From Sipunculus nudus (Eukaryota > Annelida > Sipuncula > Golfingiida > Sipunculidae), in assembly GCA_026874595.1 (NCBI GenBank), contig CM049320.1:43908714-43972713 (forward strand): DNA of 64,000 nt, given 5' to 3'. The notes under the pieces were generated by a model. The model saw only the letters and a list, made by a program, of their open reading frames with translations. It did not search any database and was not told where the DNA came from. Position 1 is the first letter of the stretch; every line of letters starts with the position of its first letter. Below are positions 12,865-24,500 of this stretch, piece by piece. Made by a program: the position numbers and the translations under genes.

Positions 12865-15800
12865 TAGCTCAGCTGACTGAAAGTCATCTGAGCTATAGCG
12901 ATCACTCTTTGTCCGTCTGTCCGTCTGTCCGTCCGTTAACCAGGCACAATTCGTAACCGCTGGACCTAGAACCTTGTAACTTGGGATTCTGAGAGGTCCA
13001 TAAAAAATCTCCTTGGAAACCAGAAATTAGGTCTCTGTTACCCATATCCTTCGAGCTATGTGGCCCCAAAGTACCCCCCAGAAAAGTCAAAAATTTCATA
13101 CAAAAACTTCAATATCTCATTAACTACTTGACTGATGGTCATGATTTTTGGCATACATATTGATCATGAGATGTTACATCACTTCCTGCAGACTGGTGGC
13201 GCCACCTGTATTTTTCGATTTTTTACGAATTTTTTTCTCTATTTTTGAGACCTTTAAAAATGTGAACATCTGTTAACAAGGCACAAATCATAAAGACTGG
13301 ACTTAGAATCTTAATTCTTGACACACTGAGAGGTCCATGGAAAATCTCCTTGGAAACCAGAAATTAGGTCTCTGTTACCCATATCCTTTGAGCTATGGGG
13401 CCCCAAAGTACCCCCCAGAATAGTAAAAAATTTCATACAAAAACTTCAATATCTCAATAACTACATCACTGATGGTCTTCATTTTTGGCATATATATTGA
13501 TCATGAGATGTTCGATCAGTTCCTGCAGACTGGTGGCGCCACCTGTACTGTTTGATTTTTTACGATTTTTTCCTCTATTTTTGAGACCTTTGAGGATGCT
13601 GTCATCTGTTAGCGTGGCACAAATCGTAACGACTGGACCTAGAATCTTCATTTTCTACACACTGAGAGATCTATGAAAAGTCTCCATGGAAACCAGAAAT
13701 TAGGTCTCTGTTACCCATATCCTTCAAGCTATGGGGCTCAAAATTACCCCCCAGAATAGTCAAAAATTTCATACAAAAACTTCAATATCTCATTAACTAC
13801 ATCACTGATGGTCATGATTTTCGACATACATATTGATCATGAGATGTTTCATCAGTTTGTGCAGACTGGTGGCGCCACCTGTATTTTTCAATGTTCACGA
13901 ATTGTTTTCTCCATTTTTGAGACCTTTGAGGATGTAGTTATCTGTCAACAGGGTACAAATCGTAACGACTGGACCTAGAATCTTCGTTCTTGACACACAG
14001 GGAGACCCATGATAAGTCTCAATGGAAAGCTGAAATTTGGTCTCTGTTACCCATATCCTTTGAGCTATGGCACTCCAAAGTACAGATCAGAATAATGGAA
14101 AATTTGATACAAAAGCTAAAGTATCTGAACAACTAATGCAGAGATAACCATAATTGTTTGCATGGATATTGATCATGGAGTGTTTCATAAGTTTCTGCAG
14201 ACTGGTGGCACCACCTGTATTTGTTCGTTTTTTTTTACGAAATTTTTCTGTATTTTTGAGACCTTTAAAGATATGAACATCTGTTAACAGGGCACAAATC
14301 ATAAAAACTGGACCAAGAATCTTTATTCTGGACACACAGGGAGACCCATGAAAAGTCTCCAAGGAAACTTGAAATTAGGTCTCTGTTACCCATAGTCTTT
14401 AAGCTGTATGGGTCCAAAATACCCCCCCCCCCCCCTAGAATAATTGAAAATTTGATACAAAAACTGCAGTATTTCAATAACTTCAACACTGATGGTCATG
14501 ATTTTCTGCATACATATTGATCATGAGCTGTTCCATCAGTTTCTGCAGACTGGGTGTGCCACCTCTATTTTTTTTTCAAATTTTTACGAATTTTTTCTTT
14601 TTTTTGAGACCTTTAAAGATGTGGTTATCTGTCAACAGGGTACAAATTGCAACAACTGGACCTAGAATCTTCATTCTTGTCATGCAAGGAGGCCCATGAA
14701 AGGTGCCTGTGGAAACTTGAAATTAGGTCTCTGTTACCCATATCCTTCAAGCTATAGGACTCCGAAGTATCCCTCAGAATAATGGACAATTTGATACAAA
14801 AACTGAAGTATCTGAACAATTAATGCAGAGATCACCATGATTTTTTGCATGGATATTGACCATTAAGTGTTTTTATTAGTTTCTGCAGACTGGTGGAGCC
14901 ACCTGTATTTTTGTATCCGCCAAAACGAAGTTTTGCGGATACTATGTTTTTGACCGAGTTCCTCCGCCGCGGCGGCGTTCGTTTCCAGAGAGCTCCTCAG
15001 AGACTAATGGACCGATTTTTCCCAAACTTACACCTATTATCGGGTCACATGTGAACTGGTGCCTAACCAATTTGCATTGACCTCTGACCTTTCCTCTCTA
15101 TCCAGTGTCCATTTGTGGGTCTGTTTCCACTCATAAACCCTCATATCTCGGGAACCGTTTGACCGATCAGGAAATAAAATTGATACAAATGTAGCCCTTG
15201 GATTGCTTTATAACATATACAAAAAATGGTGGCGCCACCTGTAACCATGTTTGCACAGTGTCCATCTGTTCATCTGCCTTGGGTTAAAATCACTCATATC
15301 TCTGCAGTGAATTGACTAATTCAACTGAAATTCGTCATGTGTATACATCCAGGATAGCTTTCTTGATTTTATGACAGGTGGCGCCACCTACGTTCACGTT
15401 CACGCTGATGACATCCAAGCTTATATCTCGGGAACCGTTTGACCGATCAGGAAATAAAATTTATACAAATGTAGCCCTTTGATAGCTCTGTAACATACAC
15501 AAAAAATGGTGGCGCCACCTGTAACAATGTTTGCACAGCGTCTGTCTGTTAGTCTGCCGTGGCCTAAAATTACTCATTTCTCTGAAGTGGTTCGACATAA
15601 CTGCCTAAAATTTTGCAGGTTTATACATCGTGGACAGCTTTCTTGATTTTATGACAGGTGGTGCCACCTACATTCTAGTTAACGCTGGACTCATCCAAGC
15701 TCATATCTCAGGAACCATTTGACCGATTGGGCCAAAATTGTGCATGTGTTTAGATCTCACATAGGTCTTTATCATACACAAAACTGGAGGGGTTACCTGC

Positions 15801-16264
15801 AAAGATTTTTGCACAGTGTTTGTCTGTTTGTCTGCCATGGGCAAAAATCGCTCATATACATGTAGTGGTTTGTCTTTTCTGCCTAAAATTTTGCAGGTGT
15901 ATACAACTTGGACAGCTTTCTGGATTTGTGGTAGGTGGCACAACCTACATACACATTTAGGCTGCAGACATCCATGCTAATATGCAACATACCTCACTCT
16001 ATTTCCCCTTGCCACTCAATCCATGCCTCACTATCCGATTTTGGCAGATACATGTAGTCACTTGTCGGTTACCCGTATTCTAGTTTTAAAAGTTTACACA
16101 TTTTTCTCTATTTTTGAGATATATAAATACAGACTAAATCTTGGCCTGTTGGTTAATCTGTTTGATGCTTCAGTTGAATGGGTATATACTACCATTCTGG
16201 TGATAAAATTTCATTTGCGAATCTCTTCCCAGTCAGCTGAGCGTCATGACCCATGGGTCACTTG
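12865..16264 (+). mobile_element. Family A element (A1), Helentron/HINE-like, with B1 nested inside
   Basis: The 5' end is a hairpin (TAGCTCAGCTGACT, short loop, AGTCATCTGAGCTA) followed by a GTCCGTCTGTCC track. The core is about five and a half tandem units of roughly 340 bases, each with GGTCTCTGTTACCCATAT and GACTGGTGGCGCCACCTGT. The 3' end has a subterminal inverted copy of the 5' end (AGTCAGCTGAGC), the palindrome TGACCCATGGGTCA and the terminus CTTG, with T residues outside both ends. Hairpin, tandem core, subterminal repeat, 3' palindrome and T^T insertion is the architecture of Helentron-associated non-autonomous elements. Family membership is inferred from structure; no Rep/helicase frame is present. 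Confidence 0.8.
14913..16083 (+). mobile_element. Family B element (B1), HINE-like, nested in A1
   Basis: It starts GTATCCGCCAAAACGAAG, continuing into GTTTTGCGGATAC to make a 5' hairpin, and ends in CCCGTATTCTAG. The degenerate subterminal GGCAGATAC matches the inverted 5' end. The core alternates blocks containing GGTGGCGCCACCTGTAACC and GACAGGTGGCGCCACCTAC. The flanking A sequence continues on both sides. The homologous uninterrupted site, seen in A2 near 26047, reads ACCTGTATTTTTTTTTAAAA, so insertion was between T residues with no clear target duplication. Confidence 0.85.
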
Positions 16265-16745
16265 TTTCAGTGACTGACGCATTGTGGAGTCCATATAGAT
16301 TGCACCTGCAGTTAACTGTGATTATAACACTCCATACACAACTGTGAGATTTAATATATATCCATTGATTAATGTTCAGTACATCTATGCATTGTATTGT
16401 ATATTTGACCACTAGAAAACATTACAGTTCTCTTCTCAGCCCTATTTTGCACCAAGAAGTTAAAATATGAACATAATAGTACACAGGCCTAAAGCCTTAT
16501 ACAGGACTGCCACCAAATGCAAGATGTCTACCGGGGCTGTTAATGCTTCAATTTTCTCTGGACAAATAATATCAGTTGTTGATGTTACAGGTGCTTCATG
16601 CTTTCCAAAATGGTTATTTTTTATGCCAGGCCTTTCGACATACAACATTATGTGAACATTGGTTTGCTAAAACCATAGGAAATATTTTATTTAATTTTCT
16701 TTCTAAGAGTAACAGATCGTATCGTGCTCTAACTCCAGTTAGCCC
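16265..16745. other. Unique non-coding stretch
   Basis: No exon, RNA gene or repeat family is recognised here. Short frames open on both strands at 16460-16655 overlap one another exactly and show no domain. Confidence 0.4.
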
Positions 16746-16749
16746 TTAG

Positions 16750-17100
16750 GTGGGCCGGCGACGCAACAGAAACCTGAAACCTGTTGCGTCGACGTCGGCG
16801 GCTATATCCCGCCATGAAATCAAATGAATGAAACTATACGCGCATGCGCGTAGTATATTATGAATCTCTGATTGGCTCTTTTTCTAGGGCTGCCGGGGGT
16901 GATCTCTTTCCGCCAATCGCGCTGAAGCCCTGACAGGTCGTCATGTGCAATTAACTCTTTTAACTCTCAATCAAATACTCGCGCTCAAAATAGCATTGGG
17001 CACCTGTGTGTTGTTAACAGAGTGGCCAATACAGGGTTATACCGCTACCGCGTTATACCGCTATTTTAAGGGCTCTGAAGCGTATATCACGTGACAGATG
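16750..17100 (+). promoter_or_regulatory. CpG-rich promoter-like segment upstream of the NACHT gene
   Basis: In AT-rich surroundings this segment clusters CpGs and classic core-promoter motifs. They are a GTCGACGTC CRE-like site near 16788, the 16-bp palindrome TACGCGCATGCGCGTA (16837-16852, containing the NRF-1 consensus GCGCATGCGC), ATTGGCTC and CCGCCAATCGCG CCAAT boxes near 16867 and 16911, a further GGCCAATA near 17022, and the E-box TCACGTGAC at 17087-17095. GACGCAACAG and CTGTTGCGTC (16760-16790) form a perfect 10-bp stem. It lies 760 bases before the first supported coding exon. Promoter function is inferred. Confidence 0.5.
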
Positions 17101-17784
17101 TACGAACCTTGTTGCAAAACATTCTGAAATGATGTTCATCACTATTTACTTATACGTTTGGTATATTTGTTTATATTAGCTAGATTTTTTCCCTTACAAT
17201 TGTTTACATTTCTGAGGGGTAAACTTTTACTTCATTTGATATATTTGATTAAATTCCTGAGGGGTATGTTTTTACCATATTTGATATATAATTTTTTAAT
17301 TTTGTGTTTCTGAGGTTTTTTTTCAATGATTGACACCAGATAGATCCTATCTGACACATGATTTCAGTGATATTTTAAATAAAAAGGACTTTGCTTATGT
17401 TTTGACTGGGTGACCCTGATGAATCTTGATACTGTATAAATGTGCGTTTGTGTTTTGAATTGCGTATTTCATGGCTATTTTCATTTGCCTGAACTTTTTT
17501 TATTTTTTTTGTAAGCTTTGTATTTCTACTGACCATATAAAATACGTCAGAATTAAAAGTTAACTTTTCAACCAGTCTCCTATACAGGTCATTATAAACT
17601 TTCCAGCTGTTTAAGTAAGAAAGTGGACTGTTTGGTAATTAAAAAATGTTAATTTAGTGGAAATGATTTATTTATTAATTGTTAATTTAAATTGAAACTT
17701 TGAATGATATATATTTTTATTTTCCCTCCACCTCCCCACCACTTTTCATTTCTTCCTCCGGGAAACTATTAAATATGTAAGGTC

Positions 17785-17852
17785 TGAGTATAGTATTACA
17801 GACTGGTTCATGTCTGCATTGTGAGTAAAGTATAACAGACTGGTTCATGTCT
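17785..17852 (+). repeat. Two residual M1 units next to a splice acceptor
   Basis: GTATTACAGACTGGTTCATG and TATAACAGACTGGTTCATGT are two copies of the 37-bp M1 core, ending nine bases before the acceptor of the exon at 17862. They are about 5.8 kb from the main array. Confidence 0.9.
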
Positions 17853-17861
17853 GAATTTCAG

Positions 17862-17924
17862 GAGCCAGCATGTAAAAGAAGAAGGGTCATGTGCATGAGA
17901 CCAGGTCCAGATGAAGAACCAATG
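17862..17924 (+). CDS. NACHT-like gene, exon A
   Basis: The exon is preceded by CTGAATTTCAG and followed by GTAATATAAG. Only one phase is open through all 21 codons; the other two stop inside. The peptide is basic, then acidic (KRRRV, then GPDEE), with Met at codons 10 and 12, either of which could be the initiator (GTCATG has G at -3). If translation starts there, the upstream part is 5' UTR; otherwise an earlier exon is missing. It ends in phase 0, which matches exon B. No domain is recognised in this part. Confidence 0.65.
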
Positions 17925-18045
17925 GTAATATAAGTGTTGTTATCCTGGTTAGCCCTGTATTACTTTCAGTTAACACAAAATTAACCTTTAGAATAAGAAC
18001 CACCTAATAGGACATCATAGCAACTGTTGGCCAGCAACCATTTCC

Positions 18046-20377
18046 TAGCTCAGCTGACTGAAAGTAATCAAAGCTATCAGGATCACTCTGTGACTGTGTT
18101 CCAGTTGTCTATTATTAGGGCACAAATCATAACTGGTTGGCCTTAAAAGACCTTACTCAGCATCCAGACATGTCCTGGAAAATCTTATAAACATGTACTC
18201 ATTGAGCTATGAAGCAAAAACACAGTTTTTTACACCCTGCGGTTTAGACTCATACATGGTTATAGTTTAATCAAGAACAAATCTGTTGTGTTTAAAAAAA
18301 TGTGAATCTTATAACTTAAAATCCAGGGAGATTCGAAATTGAAACTTGAAATTAGGTCTCTGTTACCTATATTTTCTGAGCTATGGGGCTCCGAAGTAAC
18401 CCCCCCCCCCCTACAATAATAGAAAATTTGATACAAAAGCTTAAGTATCTGAACAACTAATGCATTGATCACCATGATTCTTTGCATGGATATTGATCAT
18501 GGAGTGTTTTATCAGTTCTTGCGGACTGGTGGCACCACCTAAATTTTTAAAAAATTTAACAATTTTTTTTCTCTATTTTTTGGCCCTTCAAAAATGCGGT
18601 CGTCCTTTAGCAGGGCACACATTGTAACCATTGGTCCTAGAATGTTCAAAATTGAAATCCATGGAGGTCTGTGAAAAACATTCGTGGAGACTTGAAATTA
18701 GGTCTCTGTTACCCATTTTCTCTAAGCTATTGGGCTTATAAACACCCCCAGCATAATCAAAAATTTGATACCAAAGCAGGGCACAAATCATAAATATTGG
18801 ACCTGGAATCTTCTAACCTAACATCCAGGGAGGTCTATGAAAAGTCTCTTTGGAAATGTGAATTTAGGTCTCTATTACCCATATTTTCTGAGCAATGGGG
18901 CTTATAAGCACCCCTCACAATAATTGTATCCGCCAAAACAGAGTTTTGCGGATACTATGTTTTCAGCTGGACGCCGCCGCCGCCATCCCCCTGCGTAGGT
19001 GTCCGGAGAACTCCTCCTAACCGCTTGGCGGAATTTTACGAAACCCGGGATTATGTTTGGGTCATATGTGAACTGCTGCACCCCAATTTTGTTTTGACCT
19101 CTGACCTTTCCTCTGCGCTCTGCGTCCATTTGTGTGTCTGTTACCACACATAAACCCACATATCATGGGAACCATTTGACCGATCAGGCTAAAAATTTTT
19201 CACAAATGTAGCCCTTGGATAGCTTTATAACATACACTAAAAATGGTGGCGCCACCTGCATTCATGTTTACGCTGCAGACATCCAAACTCATATCTTTGG
19301 AACCGTTTGACCGATCAGGCTAAAAATTTGATAAAAATGTAGCCCTTGGATAGCTTTATAAAGTACACTAAAAATGGTGGCGCCACCTGCAACCACTTTT
19401 GCACAGCGTCCGTCTGTTTGTCTGCTGTGGGATAAAATCACTTATATCTCGGCAGTGGTTTGACATATCCACCTAAAATGTTGCAGGTTTATACATCCTG
19501 GATAGCTTTTTCGATTTTGTGACAGGTGGCGCCACCTACATTCACGTTTATGCTGCAGACATCCAAGCTCATATCTTGGGAATCGTTTGACTGATTGGGC
19601 CAAAATTTTGCATGTGTATAGATATCACATAGCTCTTTATCATGCACAAAACTGGAGGGGCCACCTGCAACCATTTTTGCACAGCTTATGTCTGTCTGCT
19701 GTGGGCTAAAATCACTCATATCTCTGTAGTACTTTGACTTATCTGCCTAAAGATTTTGCATGTTTATACATCTTGGATTGCTTTCTCGATTTTTTTTGGC
19801 AGGTGGCGCCACCTACATTTATGTGACAGCTTTCTGCATTTGTGGTAGGTGGCGCAACCTACATATACATTTTGGCTGCAGACATCCATGCTAATATGCA
19901 ACACACCTTACTCTTTTTTCCCTTGCCATTAATCCATGCCTTACTTCACCCGTTCCACTCTGATTTAGGCGGATACACTTAGTCGCTTGTGACTACCCGT
20001 ATTCTAGTTGAAAATTTGATACCAAAGTAGGGCACAAATCATAACCTTTGGGCCCAGAATCTTTTTACTTGACATCCTGAGAGTTCCTCAAAAGTTCTCC
20101 CCAGAAACCTGAAATTGGGTCACAGTGACCTATATTCTCAATGTTTGGGGTATGTTTGAGCACCCCAGAAATAATGCAAAAAAAAACACAATTTGCCAGA
20201 TTCTTCATGAAAGGCTGGTTGGATTGTCATCAAATATGTTGTGCTTATGGGTCTTGATGAACTTAAGCTAATATCCATGAACAATGATGCCACCTACATT
20301 ATCTTAATTATTTGTCTGTGCAAGGACATATTATCAACATGTCAGTTGGCTGAGCGTCATGACCCATGGGTCACTTG
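18046..20377 (+). mobile_element. Family A element (A-int), degenerate, in intron A, with B2 nested
   Basis: It starts TAGCTCAGCTGACTGAAAGT with a decayed hairpin and ends GCTGAGCGTCATGACCCATG followed by GGTCACTTG. Core units contain GGTCTCTGTTACC and CATGGATATTGATCATGGAG. The copy is more diverged than A1, and its left hairpin arm has lost pairing. It occupies most of the intron between exons A and B of the NACHT-like gene. Confidence 0.75.
18926..20007 (+). mobile_element. Family B element (B2), nested in the intronic A element
   Basis: Its ends are GTATCCGCCAAAACAGAG with GTTTTGCGGATAC (5' hairpin), and GGCGGATAC (exact subterminal inverse of the start), TAGTCGCTTGTGACTA (hairpin) and CCCGTATTCTAG (3'). 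Removing it joins AATAATT to GAAAATTTGATACC. Uninterrupted neighbouring A units have the same sequence (ATAATCAAAAATTTGATACC at about 18752), so both borders are fixed to within two T residues. Confidence 0.88.
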
Positions 20378-20385
20378 TTCAGCTG

Positions 20386-21180
20386 TTGGCTAATTTATTA
20401 CCTAGAATCAGGGTATGTTTCAGTTTTCATCAGAGACACTTTATCAGTTGAAGATGCCCATTGGCACTTTTTTTTTCACAGAACTATACTGGTATTCATA
20501 GACTTGCAAGTACAGCAGTCATCTCACCTTCTAAGCTGTAGGTGCATGTAGTACCCTCGGAACTGATATGCTTATTAATCATAGAATGTTTTATCAGTTC
20601 AACAAAACTTATGGCACCCGCTGTTGCTTGAGGGTAGCCCAGGAAGACAGTATTCCAAGAAGAACGAGCATTGATAAACAAAATTTACTAGATTGCCAGG
20701 ACTGATTGCTACAGCAAACCACATACAAAAATTCCTGTAAATACTATTGTCTCTATTGTCCGTAAGGTGGCAATACGGACTGGTGCAACCACGTAACACC
20801 ACCTATATTTTTTTTTGTAAATTTGAACACCGTTGTATATTTGAGAATGCAAAACAACTGTGTCATTTACTCAGATGTGGGTTAATGTATTTCCCTGTGA
20901 CATAAAGCTTATTATAGACTGACATCTTAGACTATTTCCAAAGCAGTCTCCTTTGACCTGGATTAAAATACCTGTATGACAGATATGAAATTTTCCTAAA
21001 GTTGGTCCATTTTGAGTTCCAATTCATACATAAGTACCAAATTCCCAATAGTTAATTATATCATGGCTTCCTTTACATGTGCCTTGAATTATAATTTTGC
21101 TTACAATTTGTGTCAAATCTATACTGTACCTGATACAAATTAAATCACTTCTTCAAGTAATAGATAAACAGCCTTGTCAC
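20386..21180. other. Intronic unique sequence
   Basis: This is intron A downstream of the transposon. It is AT-rich with no exon-like frames. The open frames at 20366-20802 on both strands are mutually overlapping and contain no recognisable domain. Confidence 0.45.
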
Positions 21181-21233
21181 TAGTGTTTGTATCTGAACAT
21201 GAGGTGAACACAGAGTTATCCTTTATCTTCCAG

Positions 21234-21366
21234 TGTCAAGCGGGTTCTCTTGAAATGAAGTCCATGTACGAGCTGGAACAGGATGACAGCATGCCTGATT
21301 GCTGTGCAATTCCTGCTAATAAAATTCCTGCTGAAGACACACAGACTGCGCCAGCATTCATATCAG
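21234..21366 (+). CDS. NACHT-like gene, exon B
   Basis: The acceptor is CTTTATCTTCCAG and the donor is TCAG/GTTTGT. Only phase 0 is open, giving 44 codons plus one base (phase 1 exit). The peptide is rich in Met, Asp, Glu and Cys in its first half (ELEQDDSMPDCC) and Pro/Ala-rich in its second. This is typical of a disordered linker ahead of an NTPase domain. No known domain is identified. The phase 1 exit joins exactly to exon C, which supports one continuous gene despite the 8.2-kb intron. Confidence 0.75.
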
Positions 21367-21557
21367 GTTTGTCAACTTGTTTTTACAGCTTTTAAATGTT
21401 TTACATTGACAGATTATAGCTTTATTTTAGATTTTGGGCACACTCTGACACCCTTCATTTACATTACAAGCAATAGCTTGCTCAGCTTTTGTTTCGTCTT
21501 TACCAAATTTTTCATCAGTTCTTACTGAGAGGGGTTGCTTTAGGTAAATGGATTTTT

Positions 21558-24500
21558 TAGCTCAGCTGACTGTAATTCATCTGAGCTATAGCGATCACTC
21601 TTTGTCCGTCATCCGTCCGGCCATCCGGCCGTCTGTTCATTAACAAGGCACAAATCGTAACCACTGGACCTGGAATCTTCTTACTTTACATCCAGAGAGG
21701 TCCATGAAAAATCTCCTTGGAAACCTGGGATTAGGTCTCTGTTACCCATATTCTTCGAGCTATGGGGCCCCAAAGTATCCCCCAGAATAGTAAAAAATTT
21801 CATACAAAAACTTCAATATCTCATTAACTACATCACTGATGGTCATGATTTTTGGCATACATATTGATCATAAGATGATCCATCAGTTCCTGCAGACTGG
21901 TGGCACCACCTGTAATTTTTTATTTTTTAAGAATTTTTTCTCTATTTTTGAGACCTTTAAAAAATGTGGACATCTGTTAACAGGGCACAAATCGTAAAGA
22001 CTAGACCTAGAATCTTCATTCTTGACATTCTGAGAGACCTATGAAAAGTCTCCGTTGAAACCAGAAATTAGGTCTCTGTTACCCATATTCTTCGAGCTAT
22101 GGGGCCCCAAAGTACCCCCCAGAATAGTGAAAAATTTTATACAAAAACTTCAATATCTCATTAACTACATCACTGATGGTCATGATTTTTGGCATACATA
22201 TTGATCATGAAATGTTTCATCAGTTTCTGCAGACTGGTGGCGCCACCTGTATTTTTCGATTTTTAGCTCAGCTGCTTTCAGTCATGCTGGGCTATAGCGA
22301 TTGGTCTTTGTCTGGCGTCCTTCCGTCTGTCCGTCCGGCCGTCCGGCTGGCCGTCCGTCCGTCCGTTAGCAGGGCACAAATTGTAACCATAGGGGCTAGG
22401 GCCATGAACCCTATGCAGTCTTAGAGGTTCTAAAAAGATCTCCTTGCAACCTGAAATTAGGTCACTGCGACCTATATTCTCGAAGTTATGGGGTGTGGTT
22501 GCACCCCCCAGAAATAATTCTTTTAGCCAAAATTTTCATCCCAAACCTTCCATCTTTCACATACAGCTCACCTACCTACAGGGGAAGAACCATAATTATT
22601 TTGAGGTCACAAGGTCAAAGGTCAAGGTCACAGAACCAACTTCTTTGAAAAGCCTCAGGATGCATTTTAAGCCAAACCTTTCATCCCAATTCTTTGATCT
22701 TTCACATATAGCTCACCTACTTAGTGGGAGAAGAATCCTATAGATGTTGAGGTCACAAGGTCAAAGGTCAGGGTCACAGGATCCACTTCTTTGAAAAGGT
22801 TGTGGACACATTTCAAGCTAGACCTTTCATTCCAAACCTTTCAGCACTGATATCGCTTCTCTGCCAACAGGGGAAAAGACCTGTTGATTTTGAGGTCAAA
22901 GGTCAAGTTCACAGCACCCTCTTCTTGCGTGGAGTCATTTTCAGCAAACTTTTCAATCTGTACTTTCCATCTGTCATATATGGCTTACCTACCAATAGGA
23001 GAAGAAGCCTATTGATGTTGAGTTCAAAAGGTCAAAGGTCAAGGTCACAATATTGTTCTAAATGCTTGTGAACATATTTCAAGTGAAACTGTTCAACCCA
23101 AACCTTCAGTCTTTCACATATGCCACATCTATGCATCACTGAATTTGATTCAGACTTCATATTTATGGGTCTTTTTGCATGAAGAAATAACTAATTGATT
23201 TTGAGGTCAGCTGGTCGGGAGGTTAAAGGTTGCAGATCTAAGTTATTCACTCATTGGTTGCCAAGTAATTACACCCGGCAAGATGTAAGTGGCTAGTAGT
23301 TACCCATCATTTAGAAAGAATCCAGTTGATATGTGGGCAAAAGGCCAAGGTCATAGGTCAGGGATGTTCACAATAACTTATTTTGTAGACCATCTCTATT
23401 TTTCTTGTTTTCTTGTATATATAACCATATGGCACTCACAACTGGTACATCTCACTATGTGCCCATAATTGTCAGTGACAGTTCTGATATATGACTCCCT
23501 TTTGTATCAGCTCATGGAGTGATAAGGATATATCATTAGTGCATAACAAAAACACTGTTGCCGGAATGCTTTGGCCAGGCATTAAGACTATGAGAGTTAA
23601 GTGTTAAGTTTAGCTACTGATTTATAAAATGATGGGAACCATTTGCAGTTTATATCATGGAATCATAGCAATAAACTTAGTTTTCTAGATATCTGAATAT
23701 TATTATACAAATCATCAGATATACCAGCAAGTGTTTGTTCTGATAATATGTGGGTCTGTACCTGGATTTAGGATGGCTTTATTTGATTACAAGACTCTTA
23801 GTGATGCTTTCTGCATTTCTTTTCTTTTAGGTTTTGCAGTTTACCTACCCTGCTGACCCCATTGAATAGCAAGCTGATAATTAAAACAAATTGGACTTAC
23901 ACTTTTTACATTTGCATGTTCATAAATCTGATATGAGAGCTCTCCAACCTGATCATGCCTTTTGAATTGTTTTGGACATTCATAACTGTTACATTCTTTG
24001 AAGCAATTGCTACAAGTTTAGTGTCTTATTGGAGGATGTGTGACTTGTCAGAAAACCATTATGTCTGCCAGGTAGCCATTTAGAAATCCTTTTGCCAGGA
24101 CAGTTTCTGTGATTTTTTTATGATGTTTGGTCCCTTTTAGAGGATGTTTGTTGTTCAATTTCCGACCTGTCAGAAATCCAATATGGCCACCAGGACGCCA
24201 TCTTTAAATTCCTTTAGAACATATTATCTCAAGAACTATTAAAGTGAATGCAGTGGGATGTATATTAATGTAATCTTGCATTGGGTCAAAGATTTCTTAA
24301 TAAATATGACCATCATTTATGAAAGCTCAGTACAGTTGGCTTGTATTGAATAAAAATTAATATGGAAGCACCCATTTCACAATAATTCTTGCATGGATTT
24401 CCTTGATCTTTTGCTATATTTTGATCTTATATGTGGCCTGTGTGGTATTCCTTTTGAGACTGACAGGTATCGAGCAAGCTGTGGGATTAGATCCTGATAG

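Noticed and set aside
12895-13700. CRISPR-like regular repeats
   Set aside because: Units of about 340 bases with no short repeat/spacer pattern; these are transposon cores in a eukaryotic genome.
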